A stretch of 8,005 bases of DNA. It comes from Candidatus Zixiibacteriota bacterium (GTDB lineage Bacteria; Zixibacteria; MSB-5A5; GN15; PGXB01). The notes below the pieces were generated by a model, which searched no databases, was not told the DNA's origin, and saw nothing but the letters and a program-made list of their open reading frames with translations. Positions 1 to 6,312 of the stretch are shown here, one piece after another. The position numbers were made by a program, and so were the translations under genes. Positions within the stretch are counted from its first letter, which is position 1. Each line of letters opens with the position of its first letter. Location of the stretch: the NCBI GenBank assembly GCA_003641425.1, contig QNAH01000117.1, positions 1 through 8,005 of the forward strand. Reading direction: 5' to 3'.

Positions 1-1809
1 GCGCAGCATTGCGCCGATCTTCTGTATAACGACGGTGCCGAGATCGAGTTGATGATCAATTTTGATATGGATTCATACCAGGGCGACGATGTCCTTGATT
101 TCGATATATTCCGGGATTGTCCCTTTGCATACGCCAAGGTATTTTCAGATGCCGGCACGCGTGTCGAAAATCTGATTCCCATTCATTACACCGGCACGTA
201 TTGCGACTCCGAGCCGTTCGGAGACTGCGGTTACTATAATATCACGCCGGTCGAGGCGGAATTCACGCCCGGAATTCATACCGATTACGATATATCGAGT
301 ATTCTCGACTTTTCCTATATGGAAAAAATAGTCCGAATGACGGCCGCGGCGGTAGCGATTATCGATCAGTCGGCGCCGCCGATAGCCTGCACGCTGAAAG
401 ATGCCGGCGACGGACAAAGTCTCAGGGTAAGCTGGGAGAATTGTAATGACACATATCAGTATAAAATAGCGTACGGGATCGAGGAAGACGTTTTAACCGA
501 TACGATCGATGTTCCCCCAATAACCTGCCAATATGACCTGACCGGTCTGACGGAGGGCCAGAGATATTTCTGTGGTGTTATTTCCATTCCGCCGGACGGT
601 TATCCGCCGATAGGAATCATGTTATCCTCCGAGGTACCGATGGTGACACCGCGAACGCCGGAGCGGTTTACGGTTGAACCGGCTCTTAATTCAATCGAGC
701 TTAGCTGGGCACCCAGTACCGAACTTGATTTCAGTCATTACAGGGTGTATCGGAGGCCGGAATTTGGTGAATATGAATTACTGGCGGATAACATAACCGA
801 CAATTTTTTTATCGATGGAACGGCGGAACCTTATCAAAAATATACCTATGCCGTGGCGGCGGTCGATGCCGATCTTAACGAATCCACTCCATCGGCGGGC
901 GAATGGGCGGTCGCGGCGACATTCGACGGCGGGATACTCCTTGTTGATGAAACCCAGGATGACGGCAATAACCCGACGGAATCGGAGCAACTTAATTATT
1001 ATATAACTGCATTCGGAGATTCGACATACACCCGTCAGGTTGTACAGGATGGCATGCCGTCTTTAAGCAGATCGACAGTCGGACAGTACAATTCGATTTT
1101 CTATGTTGATGACGACAATTCGGCTCATTTCTTAAGCGAATCGATTGACAGCCTTGACTGGTATTTCGACTATGAAACAGATTTCTTCCTGGCCGGCTGG
1201 GAGACGATATATTCCATAACCGGGCAGAGTTATTTTTATCCGGGCAATTTTTATTATGAGAATTTTGGTATCACATATATTGCCCAGAGTCCGATCAATG
1301 ATTTCACCGGCGCGGCGGGTGTCAACGGATGGCCGGATCTTGAAATTCGCGGTGATACATATTATCACTCCCCGCTTCAGAATGTGGATATTTTCACGGC
1401 CGCTCCCACCGCAGAAGTCATCTATACATTCAATTCGATATCCTCGAGTACTTTTTACGGAAATAAACCTGTCGGAATAGTCCTGGATACTCATCACGGC
1501 AAAAGAGTCATTCTCGGGTTTCCATTGTATTACCTGACTGAAGAAAGCGCGCAGGCGTTGATTGCGAAGGTATTTGAATATTTTTCAGAGGAATCAGTTT
1601 TGTATGGCGATGCCAACGGCGACCGGGCATTGAATATTCTGGATATCACTCATCTGGTTAACTATTTATACAAGGGCGGGCCGGAACCGGCGGACATGAA
1701 TAACGCCGATCCCAACGCCAGTTGCACGGTCAACATTCTGGATGTGACATATTTGATCGGATATCTGTATAAAGGCGGCCCCGAGCCGCTGGCGGGATGT
1801 GTGTATTAA
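1..1809 (+). CDS. Secreted M28-type zinc peptidase with FnIII and dockerin-like domains (5' end outside window)
   Basis: The frame is open from base 1, so the gene begins upstream; the TTG at 49 and ATG at 52 lie inside the M28 fold and are not starts. Of the 602 visible residues, 1-124 match the C-terminal part of an M28 aminopeptidase. The NFDMDSY motif (Asp22) corresponds to a zinc-ligand Asp, SEPFGDCGYYNITPVEAEF to the family's SD-x-PF...EF stretch, and GIHTDYD (His93) to the last zinc-ligand His, followed by the usual LDFSYMEKIVRMTAA helix. Two FnIII domains follow (about 127-216 and 217-307), then an alpha/beta domain (about 310-534; GGILLVDE start, GKRVILGFPLYYL end) resembling the GATase-like domain of other secreted bacterial proteases. 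A dockerin-like pair closes the protein (536-602; loop residues D537/N539/D541/N545/D548 and D570/N572/S574/N578/D581). The catalytic Glu lies upstream, so activity cannot be judged. It is unrelated to the arsenic genes and convergent with them. The M28 call is firm; the middle domain is tentative. Confidence 0.82.
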   Translation, partial: AQHCADLLYNDGAEIELMINFDMDSYQGDDVLDFDIFRDCPFAYAKVFSDAGTRVENLIPIHYTGTYCDSEPFGDCGYYNITPVEAEFTPGIHTDYDISSILDFSYMEKIVRMTAAAVAIIDQSAPPIACTLKDAGDGQSLRVSWENCNDTYQYKIAYGIEEDVLTDTIDVPPITCQYDLTGLTEGQRYFCGVISIPPDGYPPIGIMLSSEVPMVTPRTPERFTVEPALNSIELSWAPSTELDFSHYRVYRRPEFGEYELLADNITDNFFIDGTAEPYQKYTYAVAAVDADLNESTPSAGEWAVAATFDGGILLVDETQDDGNNPTESEQLNYYITAFGDSTYTRQVVQDGMPSLSRSTVGQYNSIFYVDDDNSAHFLSESIDSLDWYFDYETDFFLAGWETIYSITGQSYFYPGNFYYENFGITYIAQSPINDFTGAAGVNGWPDLEIRGDTYYHSPLQNVDIFTAAPTAEVIYTFNSISSSTFYGNKPVGIVLDTHHGKRVILGFPLYYLTEESAQALIAKVFEYFSEESVLYGDANGDRALNILDITHLVNYLYKGGPEPADMNNADPNASCTVNILDVTYLIGYLYKGGPEPLAGCVY

Positions 1810-1812
1810 GTA

Positions 1813-1831
1813 AATCAGCCTCCGGCTGATT
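1813..1831. terminator. Hairpin between convergent genes, overlapping the acr3 stop codon
   Basis: There is a perfect 8-bp inverted repeat, AATCAGCC / GGCTGATT, around a 3-base loop (1821-1823). It spans the last codons and TGA of acr3 and starts four bases after the stop of the peptidase gene. Neither side has a proper T-run; on the minus strand the stem is followed by TACTTAAT. It may be a weak bidirectional terminator or 3'-end stabilising hairpin. The symmetry is seen directly; the function is inferred. Confidence 0.35.
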
Positions 1832-3011
1832 GCGGGAACCAGTCTTTTGTCCGGAGGCATATTTTCACCAGCATCAACATCACCGGAACCTCAATAAGGA
1901 CCCCAACCACGGTGGCCAGGGCGGCTCCCGACGAGAGACCGAAAAGCATGGTGGCGGTAGCAATAGCCACCTCGAAGTGATTCGAAGCACCGATCATGGC
2001 CGACGGAGCGGCATCACGGTACGATAACCCCATCAGTTTTGCCAATCCATAGGTAATCCAGAAAATGATATTGGTCTGGATAAACAGCGGGATAGCGATC
2101 CACAGGATTGTCAGCGGGTTGGAGAGGATAACCTCACCCTTGAACGAAAACAGCAGTATAAGGGTAATTAAAAGGGCCACAATGGTGATCGGTGTGAGGA
2201 TATGCAGAAATTTCTCTTTAAACCATTGCTCTCCCCTGACGGCAATGATCCATTTTCGTGAAAAGTACCCGGCCACCAAAGGCAGGGCGACATAGATGCC
2301 GATCGAGAGCAGAAGGGCCTGCCAGGGTACCGGCAAACGCCCGACACCAAGCAGAAGACTGCCAAGTGGTCCGTACAGAAAGAGCATGACCAGCGAGTTG
2401 ACGGCTACCATAATCAGGGTGTGACCGTCGTTGCCTTTAGCCAGATAACCCCAGACCAACACCATGGCGGTGCACGGTGCAATCCCGAGAAGAATACATC
2501 CGGCAAGATAACTTCGCCAGAGAGGGACCTCCAGCATTTTCAGGCCATCGACAAGGACAACCACACCATCACCGTGCGTTGCCCCGACGGGGAGGTTGAG
2601 CCCCAGCGGTAAGCGGACATGATCGACAGCCTCCGGACCGATAAAAGTATAAAAGAGCGTTCCCAGGAAAAATATCGAAATGGCGTACATGGTAAACGGT
2701 TTGACAAGCCAGTTTATGATGAGGGTCAGGCCGACCGGTTTGGCATTTTTCCCGGCGCGGATAATTTCGGCAAAGTCGATTTTAACCATAATCGGGTACA
2801 TCATGAAGAACAGGCAGATCGCAATCGGGATCGAAACCACCGGCGCCTGATTGACATTTATGGAAAGGCCGTCGAGAAATGAGGCGACACCGGGAGCGAT
2901 CTTACCCAGGGCAATACCGCCCAGAATGCAGAAAATGATCCAGACCGTAAGGTATTTTTCGAAGACATTCAATCCGCCGGGCTGTTTGGTTATGCATGCT
3001 TTGGCAGTCAT
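1815..3011 (-). CDS. acr3: ACR3-family arsenite efflux transporter
   Basis: Inner-membrane carrier that expels arsenite, driven by the proton gradient in characterised members. The 398-residue protein has about ten hydrophobic segments and the family signatures: GIAPCTAMVLVW with the essential Cys (C180), SAMIGASNHFEVAIATA near residue 337, and the GVLIEVPVML segment carrying the conserved Glu (E374). Residues about 124-166 form a longer loop, with LPVGATHGDG, before the Cys-bearing helix than in short ACR3 proteins; the EVPLWRSYLAG exit is familiar from ACR3 of anaerobes. ATG at 3011 is preceded by AGAGG seven bases upstream, inside the end of arsC; the two genes are 2 bases apart and probably translationally coupled. 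It is the last gene of the operon and takes the arsenite made by ArsC. ArsB, the other arsenite carrier, is unrelated and excluded by these motifs. Confidence 0.95.
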   Translation of the reverse strand: MTAKACITKQPGGLNVFEKYLTVWIIFCILGGIALGKIAPGVASFLDGLSINVNQAPVVSIPIAICLFFMMYPIMVKIDFAEIIRAGKNAKPVGLTLIINWLVKPFTMYAISIFFLGTLFYTFIGPEAVDHVRLPLGLNLPVGATHGDGVVVLVDGLKMLEVPLWRSYLAGCILLGIAPCTAMVLVWGYLAKGNDGHTLIMVAVNSLVMLFLYGPLGSLLLGVGRLPVPWQALLLSIGIYVALPLVAGYFSRKWIIAVRGEQWFKEKFLHILTPITIVALLITLILLFSFKGEVILSNPLTILWIAIPLFIQTNIIFWITYGLAKLMGLSYRDAAPSAMIGASNHFEVAIATATMLFGLSSGAALATVVGVLIEVPVMLMLVKICLRTKDWFPQSAGG

Positions 3012-3013
3012 AT

Positions 3014-3460
3014 CTAAACCTCTTTGGTTTTAAGTACTTCCGGGAGTGTTTCCACAAAGGTTTCGATCTCATCACGGACACGGCGATAATGAGTCAACGC
3101 TTCCTCCTCGGTTTCAGCATAAGCGGCCAATTTGGGAGGATCATCGAAACCACGATGGATAACTCCGGCTTTGCCCGGGAAGATCGGGCAGTGTTCGGAG
3201 GCGTGATCGCAAACGGTTATGACATAATCAAACGGAATGTGTATCAGTTCATCGACATGAGTCGAGGAATGATGCGAGATATCGACTCCGGTCTCGGCCA
3301 TTACCTTGACGGCATACGGATTGAGGCCGTGCGCTTCGATTCCGGCTGACCAGACCTCGATTTGATCGTTAAACAGGTGTCGTGTCCATCCCTCGGCCAT
3401 CTGCGAGCGACAGGAATTACCGGTGCAAAGAAAGAGTATTTTCAATTTATTTTTTTGCAT
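3014..3460 (-). CDS. arsC: Arsenate reductase, thioredoxin-coupled (LMW-phosphatase fold)
   Basis: Cytoplasmic enzyme that reduces arsenate to arsenite for export by ACR3. The 148-residue protein begins with strand ILFL and the phosphatase P-loop CTGNSCR (C12, C17, R18). The redox pair is in VCDHASEHC (C84 and C91), and the general-acid loop is HRGFDDPP (D106/D107). This three-Cys arrangement is that of the Staphylococcus aureus pI258-type ArsC, which resolves its disulfide with thioredoxin, unlike the glutaredoxin-type ArsC of E. coli plasmid R773. Length is close to the usual 130-140 residues. The ATG at 3460 has only a weak ribosome-binding sequence upstream (GATGAG close to the start). 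It lies 64 bases after arsG and 2 bases before acr3. The physiological reductant could be housekeeping thioredoxin or the small CxxC protein at 4760-4993; the latter is inference. Confidence 0.95.
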   Translation of the reverse strand: MQKNKLKILFLCTGNSCRSQMAEGWTRHLFNDQIEVWSAGIEAHGLNPYAVKVMAETGVDISHHSSTHVDELIHIPFDYVITVCDHASEHCPIFPGKAGVIHRGFDDPPKLAAYAETEEEALTHYRRVRDEIETFVETLPEVLKTKEV

Positions 3461-3509
3461 GGCTCATCGGTTTAACTCAGAGTCGATTCAATTGTTTGTT
3501 AACATACGC

Positions 3510-3525
3510 AGAGATCGTTATCTCT
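3510..3525. repeat. Small inverted repeat at the arsG stop codon
   Basis: A 6-bp perfect inverted repeat (AGAGAT / ATCTCT, 4-base loop) touches the arsG stop codon and opens the 64-base arsG-arsC gap, the longest inside the operon. No T-run follows, so it is unlikely to be a full terminator. It might be an attenuating or mRNA-processing hairpin that sets arsC-acr3 expression apart from the upstream genes, or it may be chance. Confidence 0.25.
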
Positions 3526-4217
3526 CATAATTGAATTCCCAAAATATATATCATAGAATAATATATCCCGACCAGAATAAAAGTGACCCCGGTTACCCTG
3601 CGGGCCCAGATTTCGAACTGTGTCAGCCGGTTGAATATTTTACTGACGGCGCCTGTTCCGATACCAAGGACAAAGGCGAAAAGCATCACCGGCAGGGCGG
3701 TTCCGATGCCATAAAGCGACGGCATGACCAGGCTGGAGTTATGCTTGACGGCCAGCGGAATCAATGAGCCGAAAAACAGCGCCGCCGAGACCGGGCAAAA
3801 CGAGAGGGCAAAAATCAGGCCGAGAATGCCGGCTCCCCAGACACCGTAACCAGCCACCTTTTCCTGCATATTTTGACTGATACCGAATGAAGGCAGATTG
3901 AGCGGTATAATGCCAATGACAAAAATCCCGACGACAATCAACAGCGGGCCGAGGATTTTGTTGACAGTTCCCTGCAGGAAAAACGACAGTTCCGACATGG
4001 ATAGGATGCTGGCAACGATGATCGCCCCAAGGATGATATATACGATCATTCGGCCGAGCATGTACATAATCCCCGACAGCATAACCATCCGGGGATTGCC
4101 GACTCGTTTACCGACAAAGCTGATAGCCGCGATGTTTGTCGCCAGCGGACAGGGGGTGATCGAGGTCAGAATGCCGAGCCAGACAGCCGATGCGGCTCCG
4201 ATAAAAAACGGATCCAT
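3525..4217 (-). CDS. arsG: ArsG-family permease (CcdA/DsbD-like membrane protein)
   Basis: A 230-residue membrane protein with about six hydrophobic segments. It carries two Cys-Pro motifs in equivalent helices of the CcdA/DsbD fold: SITPCPLATN (C23) and ALSFCPVSAA (C141). CcdA-type proteins use such a pair to move reducing equivalents across the membrane. The subfamily associated with ars operons is named ArsG and was proposed, from Shewanella arsEFG, to export aromatic aminobenzylarsenicals. The ATG at 4217 shares its A with the arsF stop (TGATG) and has GGAGAAGGA upstream (4221-4229), so arsF and arsG are probably translationally coupled. A TTG one codon earlier (4220) is possible but less likely. 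Adjacency to ArsF and the ArsE-like protein supports the ArsG name over a cytochrome c maturation CcdA, as no cytochrome genes are near. Whether it acts as an exporter or an electron conduit is open. Confidence 0.85.
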   Translation of the reverse strand: MDPFFIGAASAVWLGILTSITPCPLATNIAAISFVGKRVGNPRMVMLSGIMYMLGRMIVYIILGAIIVASILSMSELSFFLQGTVNKILGPLLIVVGIFVIGIIPLNLPSFGISQNMQEKVAGYGVWGAGILGLIFALSFCPVSAALFFGSLIPLAVKHNSSLVMPSLYGIGTALPVMLFAFVLGIGTGAVSKIFNRLTQFEIWARRVTGVTFILVGIYYSMIYILGIQL

Positions 4218-4714
4218 CAATCCTTCTCCATAAAAGTTTCGATTTCGGTCTGGAGGTATTTTATGTATTTATCTTTGTTGCCGACCAGATTCCAGATCTT
4301 TTCCAGATTTTTCCACTCGGTTTCTTTGCCGTCAACAATATGTGAAAGAATAACTGTCTTGGTATACAATTTGTAGTCATCGATATAATGCTTAAATTCA
4401 TCCTCGTCGATATTGACCGCGCGCCATTCCAGGTTACCTGATTTTAACAACTCAGGGAAACCATCCTGAACAGCCTCGGCAGTGTATGCCTCAAGTTTTT
4501 TACAGGTGGCGCATCGGCGAGTACCGTGGAAATAATAGGCGATAAAAATATCGGAAGTATCCGCCGGCTCGCCAATGGCGGCGCTGTCTGTTACAGGTAC
4601 GCTTTTATCGGCTTTGATCGTATCCGATTCAGCCTTCTCCTGTGCATCAACCATAACAGCAAAGGAAATTATAAAGATGAAAAACGCAATCAGAATGAAT
4701 ACCTTACACTTCAT
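4217..4714 (-). CDS. arsF: ArsF-family thioredoxin-fold protein, exported
   Basis: A 165-residue protein starting at the ATG at 4714. The N-terminus is a clear signal peptide: MKCK, then a hydrophobic stretch VFILIAFFIFIISFAVMV, with likely cleavage after VDA. A Ser/Asp/Lys-rich linker (about 25-54) leads to a thioredoxin-like domain with YFHGTRRCATC (C68 and C71). The tail segment ETEWKNLEKIWNLVGNK resembles, from memory, the family called nitrophenyl compound nitroreductase subunit ArsF. In Shewanella arsEFG was linked to reduction of nitrophenylarsonates such as roxarsone. The usual thioredoxin cis-Pro position reads YTKTVIL here, with no proline. No flavin-binding nitroreductase motif is visible, so the name rests on genetics rather than fold. 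The signal peptide places it outside the cytoplasmic membrane, soluble or N-terminally anchored. It follows the ArsE-like gene by 45 bases and overlaps arsG by one base. Confidence 0.83.
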   Translation of the reverse strand: MKCKVFILIAFFIFIISFAVMVDAQEKAESDTIKADKSVPVTDSAAIGEPADTSDIFIAYYFHGTRRCATCKKLEAYTAEAVQDGFPELLKSGNLEWRAVNIDEDEFKHYIDDYKLYTKTVILSHIVDGKETEWKNLEKIWNLVGNKDKYIKYLQTEIETFMEKD

Positions 4715-4722
4715 ACCGTTAT

Positions 4723-4728
4723 CTCCTC
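4723..4728 (-). promoter_or_regulatory. Ribosome-binding site that sets the arsF start
   Basis: GAGGAG on the minus strand lies 8 bases before the ATG at 4714, which begins directly with the signal peptide (MKCK...). The frame also extends to a TTG at 4753, but that start would put a charged 13-residue extension ahead of the signal peptide and has no better site, so the ATG at 4714 is preferred. Confidence 0.75.
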
Positions 4729-4759
4729 TTTTCGGGTTTGGTGTTGTTCGCAAAAAATT

Positions 4760-4993
4760 CTATGCCAGCATATTTTTAAGTTCATCGACCGAAGGGACCT
4801 TGCCGGTCAGTTTGATTTCACCGTCGATCACCAGGCCGGGAGTCATGACGACCCCATGCTTCATGATTTCCTGTATGTCGGTGATTTTTTGAATGTTGCA
4901 CTGCATGCCGAGAAGAGCCGCGGCCTGCCTGACATTTTCGTACAGCTTCTCGCATTTGGCGCAGCCTGTGCCCAAAATTAGAATCTCCTTCAT
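4760..4993 (-). CDS. arsE: Small thioredoxin/glutaredoxin-like protein (TM0996/MTH895 type), ArsE-like
   Basis: A 77-residue single-domain redox protein. The first strand MKEILILGTG is followed by the CxxC site C-A-K-C (C11 and C14), then a long helix, and the cis-Pro segment VVMTPGLVIDG (P52). The rest is a terminal strand-helix ending VPSVDELKNML. Length and motifs match the archaeal/bacterial TM0996/MTH895 mini-thioredoxins, which often sit beside arsenic and permease genes. There is no signal peptide, so it is cytoplasmic. TGAGGA four bases before the ATG at 4993 is a good ribosome-binding site. It lies 30 bases after the YeeE-type gene and 45 bases before arsF. The arsE symbol comes from its position ahead of arsF-arsG, as in the Shewanella arsEFG order. 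The fold is certain; the specific partner (ArsC, ArsG or ArsF) is not. Confidence 0.85.
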   Translation of the reverse strand: MKEILILGTGCAKCEKLYENVRQAAALLGMQCNIQKITDIQEIMKHGVVMTPGLVIDGEIKLTGKVPSVDELKNMLA

Positions 4994-5023
4994 TTTATCC
5001 TCACTTTCACATTGACCATTAGT

Positions 5024-6265
5024 CTATTTCCCTGTTTGTCCACCCATAAGATAGAAATATGTCGTTACCCAATTGGCCAGCACGGTAACAATCCCGAAAA
5101 TGAATGTTCCGACGGACATCAGTGCCCATCCGGACATAATATTGCCGACGACACATCCGCCGCCGATAGCGGCTCCGATACCGACCAGAAATCCGCCGAT
5201 GATGGCGATTAAAATCTCACCTGGCGGTTTGGGAAGCAGGCGTGCTTTTCCCGACATTCGCGCCGACACCCATGAACCGCACACAAGACTTATCACAAGC
5301 CCGATAAGCCACCAGACAACTTTTTTGCCTTTGGGTTTTACGGCCCGTTGCTGTACATTCGATGTAGTCTCCTGTTTTATTTCCGAGGGGACCGGATCGG
5401 CCGTTTTTGCTTTCCAGATATGATTAAAGTCATGGTCTATAATCAACAACTCAGCCTGCATGACGCCATGAGTTACACCCAGCGGATAATTGCGGCCGGA
5501 GGCATCTGACGACAGATATGCAGGGATCATAAGTAAGCCGATGGCAACGGCGGATGCCCACACTTTCCAGGGACGGGTGAGGACTCGTTCCCAAAATGGG
5601 ATATCTGCGGCCACCAGATTATTATGTACAGGCTTGCGGCGGCTTCGGTAAATAAAAACCGCAACGACGGTTATAATACCGAAGGCGACGGCAAGCAACC
5701 AGAAAGGTAATCCCAGAACACTCGGCAGACTTACTGCACCGCCGTCGTTCATTTTTACGATATGCTGTTTCATCCATTTTTGAAAGAAATTCAGCGGGCC
5801 GAACTCGACCATCATAACGCCGACAGGTATTCCTGTCAGAGCGGCTATGGAATTAAGGTTGCCGGTTCCGGCTTTGTACAGGGCCCCACTGACACAGCCT
5901 CCGGCAAGGACCGTCCCCACGCCGAAAATGACGCCGCCGATAATATAATTGAGATAAATCAGCGGTTTGGGATTCAGCTCCACGAGATTTAACAGATCAA
6001 GCGCGGCAATACCGGCCATGGCGGTAACAATCACCACCCAAAGTCCAAATAGTTTGCGCCAATCCCTCATCACCAGAACTTCGCTGCACGCAGAGGAGCC
6101 ACATAGATCACCCTTCTGCAAAAAGAAGCCGAACAAAAATCCAATGGGTATCGCGGTTATAACCCAGAGGCGGGTCAGGGCGGCGGCGAGGGTCACCCCC
6201 GCAATCATAATCAGACTGATCGCGGTATATAATTTCCAGTTGATATTATTGTCGGAATTTTGCAT
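5024..6265 (-). CDS. YeeE/YedE-family permease (thiosulfate/sulfur transport type)
   Basis: A two-repeat membrane protein of the family containing the thiosulfate importer TsuA (YeeE) and the selenium-linked YedE. Numbered from the ATG at 6265 (413 residues), it has the conserved cysteine motifs: KGDLCGSSA (C55), LAGGCVSGALYKAG (C124) and GGGCVVGN (C371). These Cys-bearing motifs line the substrate path in TsuA; two further cysteines lie at about 60 and 329. Several hydrophobic segments in each half are separated by a long polar stretch (about 250-315, including YPLGVTHG and a Lys/Gln-rich linker), making it longer than E. coli YeeE (about 350). The first ATG (6271) directly abuts GAGGA (6272-6276); the second, at 6265, has a 6-base spacer and is preferred. 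No TusA-like partner is adjacent. The substrate inside an arsenic operon is unknown: thiosulfate or another sulfur, selenium or thiolated species is possible. Confidence 0.85.
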   Translation of the reverse strand: MQNSDNNINWKLYTAISLIMIAGVTLAAALTRLWVITAIPIGFLFGFFLQKGDLCGSSACSEVLVMRDWRKLFGLWVVIVTAMAGIAALDLLNLVELNPKPLIYLNYIIGGVIFGVGTVLAGGCVSGALYKAGTGNLNSIAALTGIPVGVMMVEFGPLNFFQKWMKQHIVKMNDGGAVSLPSVLGLPFWLLAVAFGIITVVAVFIYRSRRKPVHNNLVAADIPFWERVLTRPWKVWASAVAIGLLMIPAYLSSDASGRNYPLGVTHGVMQAELLIIDHDFNHIWKAKTADPVPSEIKQETTSNVQQRAVKPKGKKVVWWLIGLVISLVCGSWVSARMSGKARLLPKPPGEILIAIIGGFLVGIGAAIGGGCVVGNIMSGWALMSVGTFIFGIVTVLANWVTTYFYLMGGQTGK

Positions 6266-6271
6266 TGTCAT

Positions 6272-6276
6272 TCCTC
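6272..6276 (-). promoter_or_regulatory. Ribosome-binding site that decides the YeeE-type permease start
   Basis: GAGGA on the minus strand directly abuts an ATG at 6271 (no spacer) but is 6 bases from a second in-frame ATG at 6265. Normal spacing favours the second, shortening the protein by two residues. Confidence 0.55.
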
Positions 6277-6312
6277 ATCTGTCCAAGGCATAAACGGTAA
6301 ATCTGTATCTAA

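Noticed and set aside
49..54. TTG/ATG at 49-54 as the start of the peptidase gene
   Set aside because: The frame continues open to base 1, and the codons fall in the middle of the conserved M28 MINFDM strand, so the gene is truncated by the window rather than starting here.
1132..1497. 121-codon minus-strand frame inside the peptidase gene
   Set aside because: It is a shadow of the M28/FnIII/dockerin reading frame, which has clear domain structure throughout.
2395..2415. ArsB-type arsenite carrier instead of ACR3
   Set aside because: The GIAPCTAMVLVW and SAMIGASNHFEVAIATA motifs are specific to ACR3.
3461..3524. Separate promoter for arsC-acr3 in the 64-base gap
   Set aside because: TTGAAT-like and AT-rich stretches exist, but no -10 element at proper spacing could be defended; co-transcription is simpler.
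3525..4217. Cytochrome c biogenesis protein CcdA as the identity of the ArsG gene
   Set aside because: The fold is shared, but there are no heme-binding or cytochrome maturation genes nearby, and it is coupled to arsF in an ars operon, which fits ArsG better.
4526..4981. 151-codon plus-strand open frame over the arsE-arsF region
   Set aside because: It is antisense to arsF and the arsE-like gene, shows no recognisable domain and reads across their intergenic gap.
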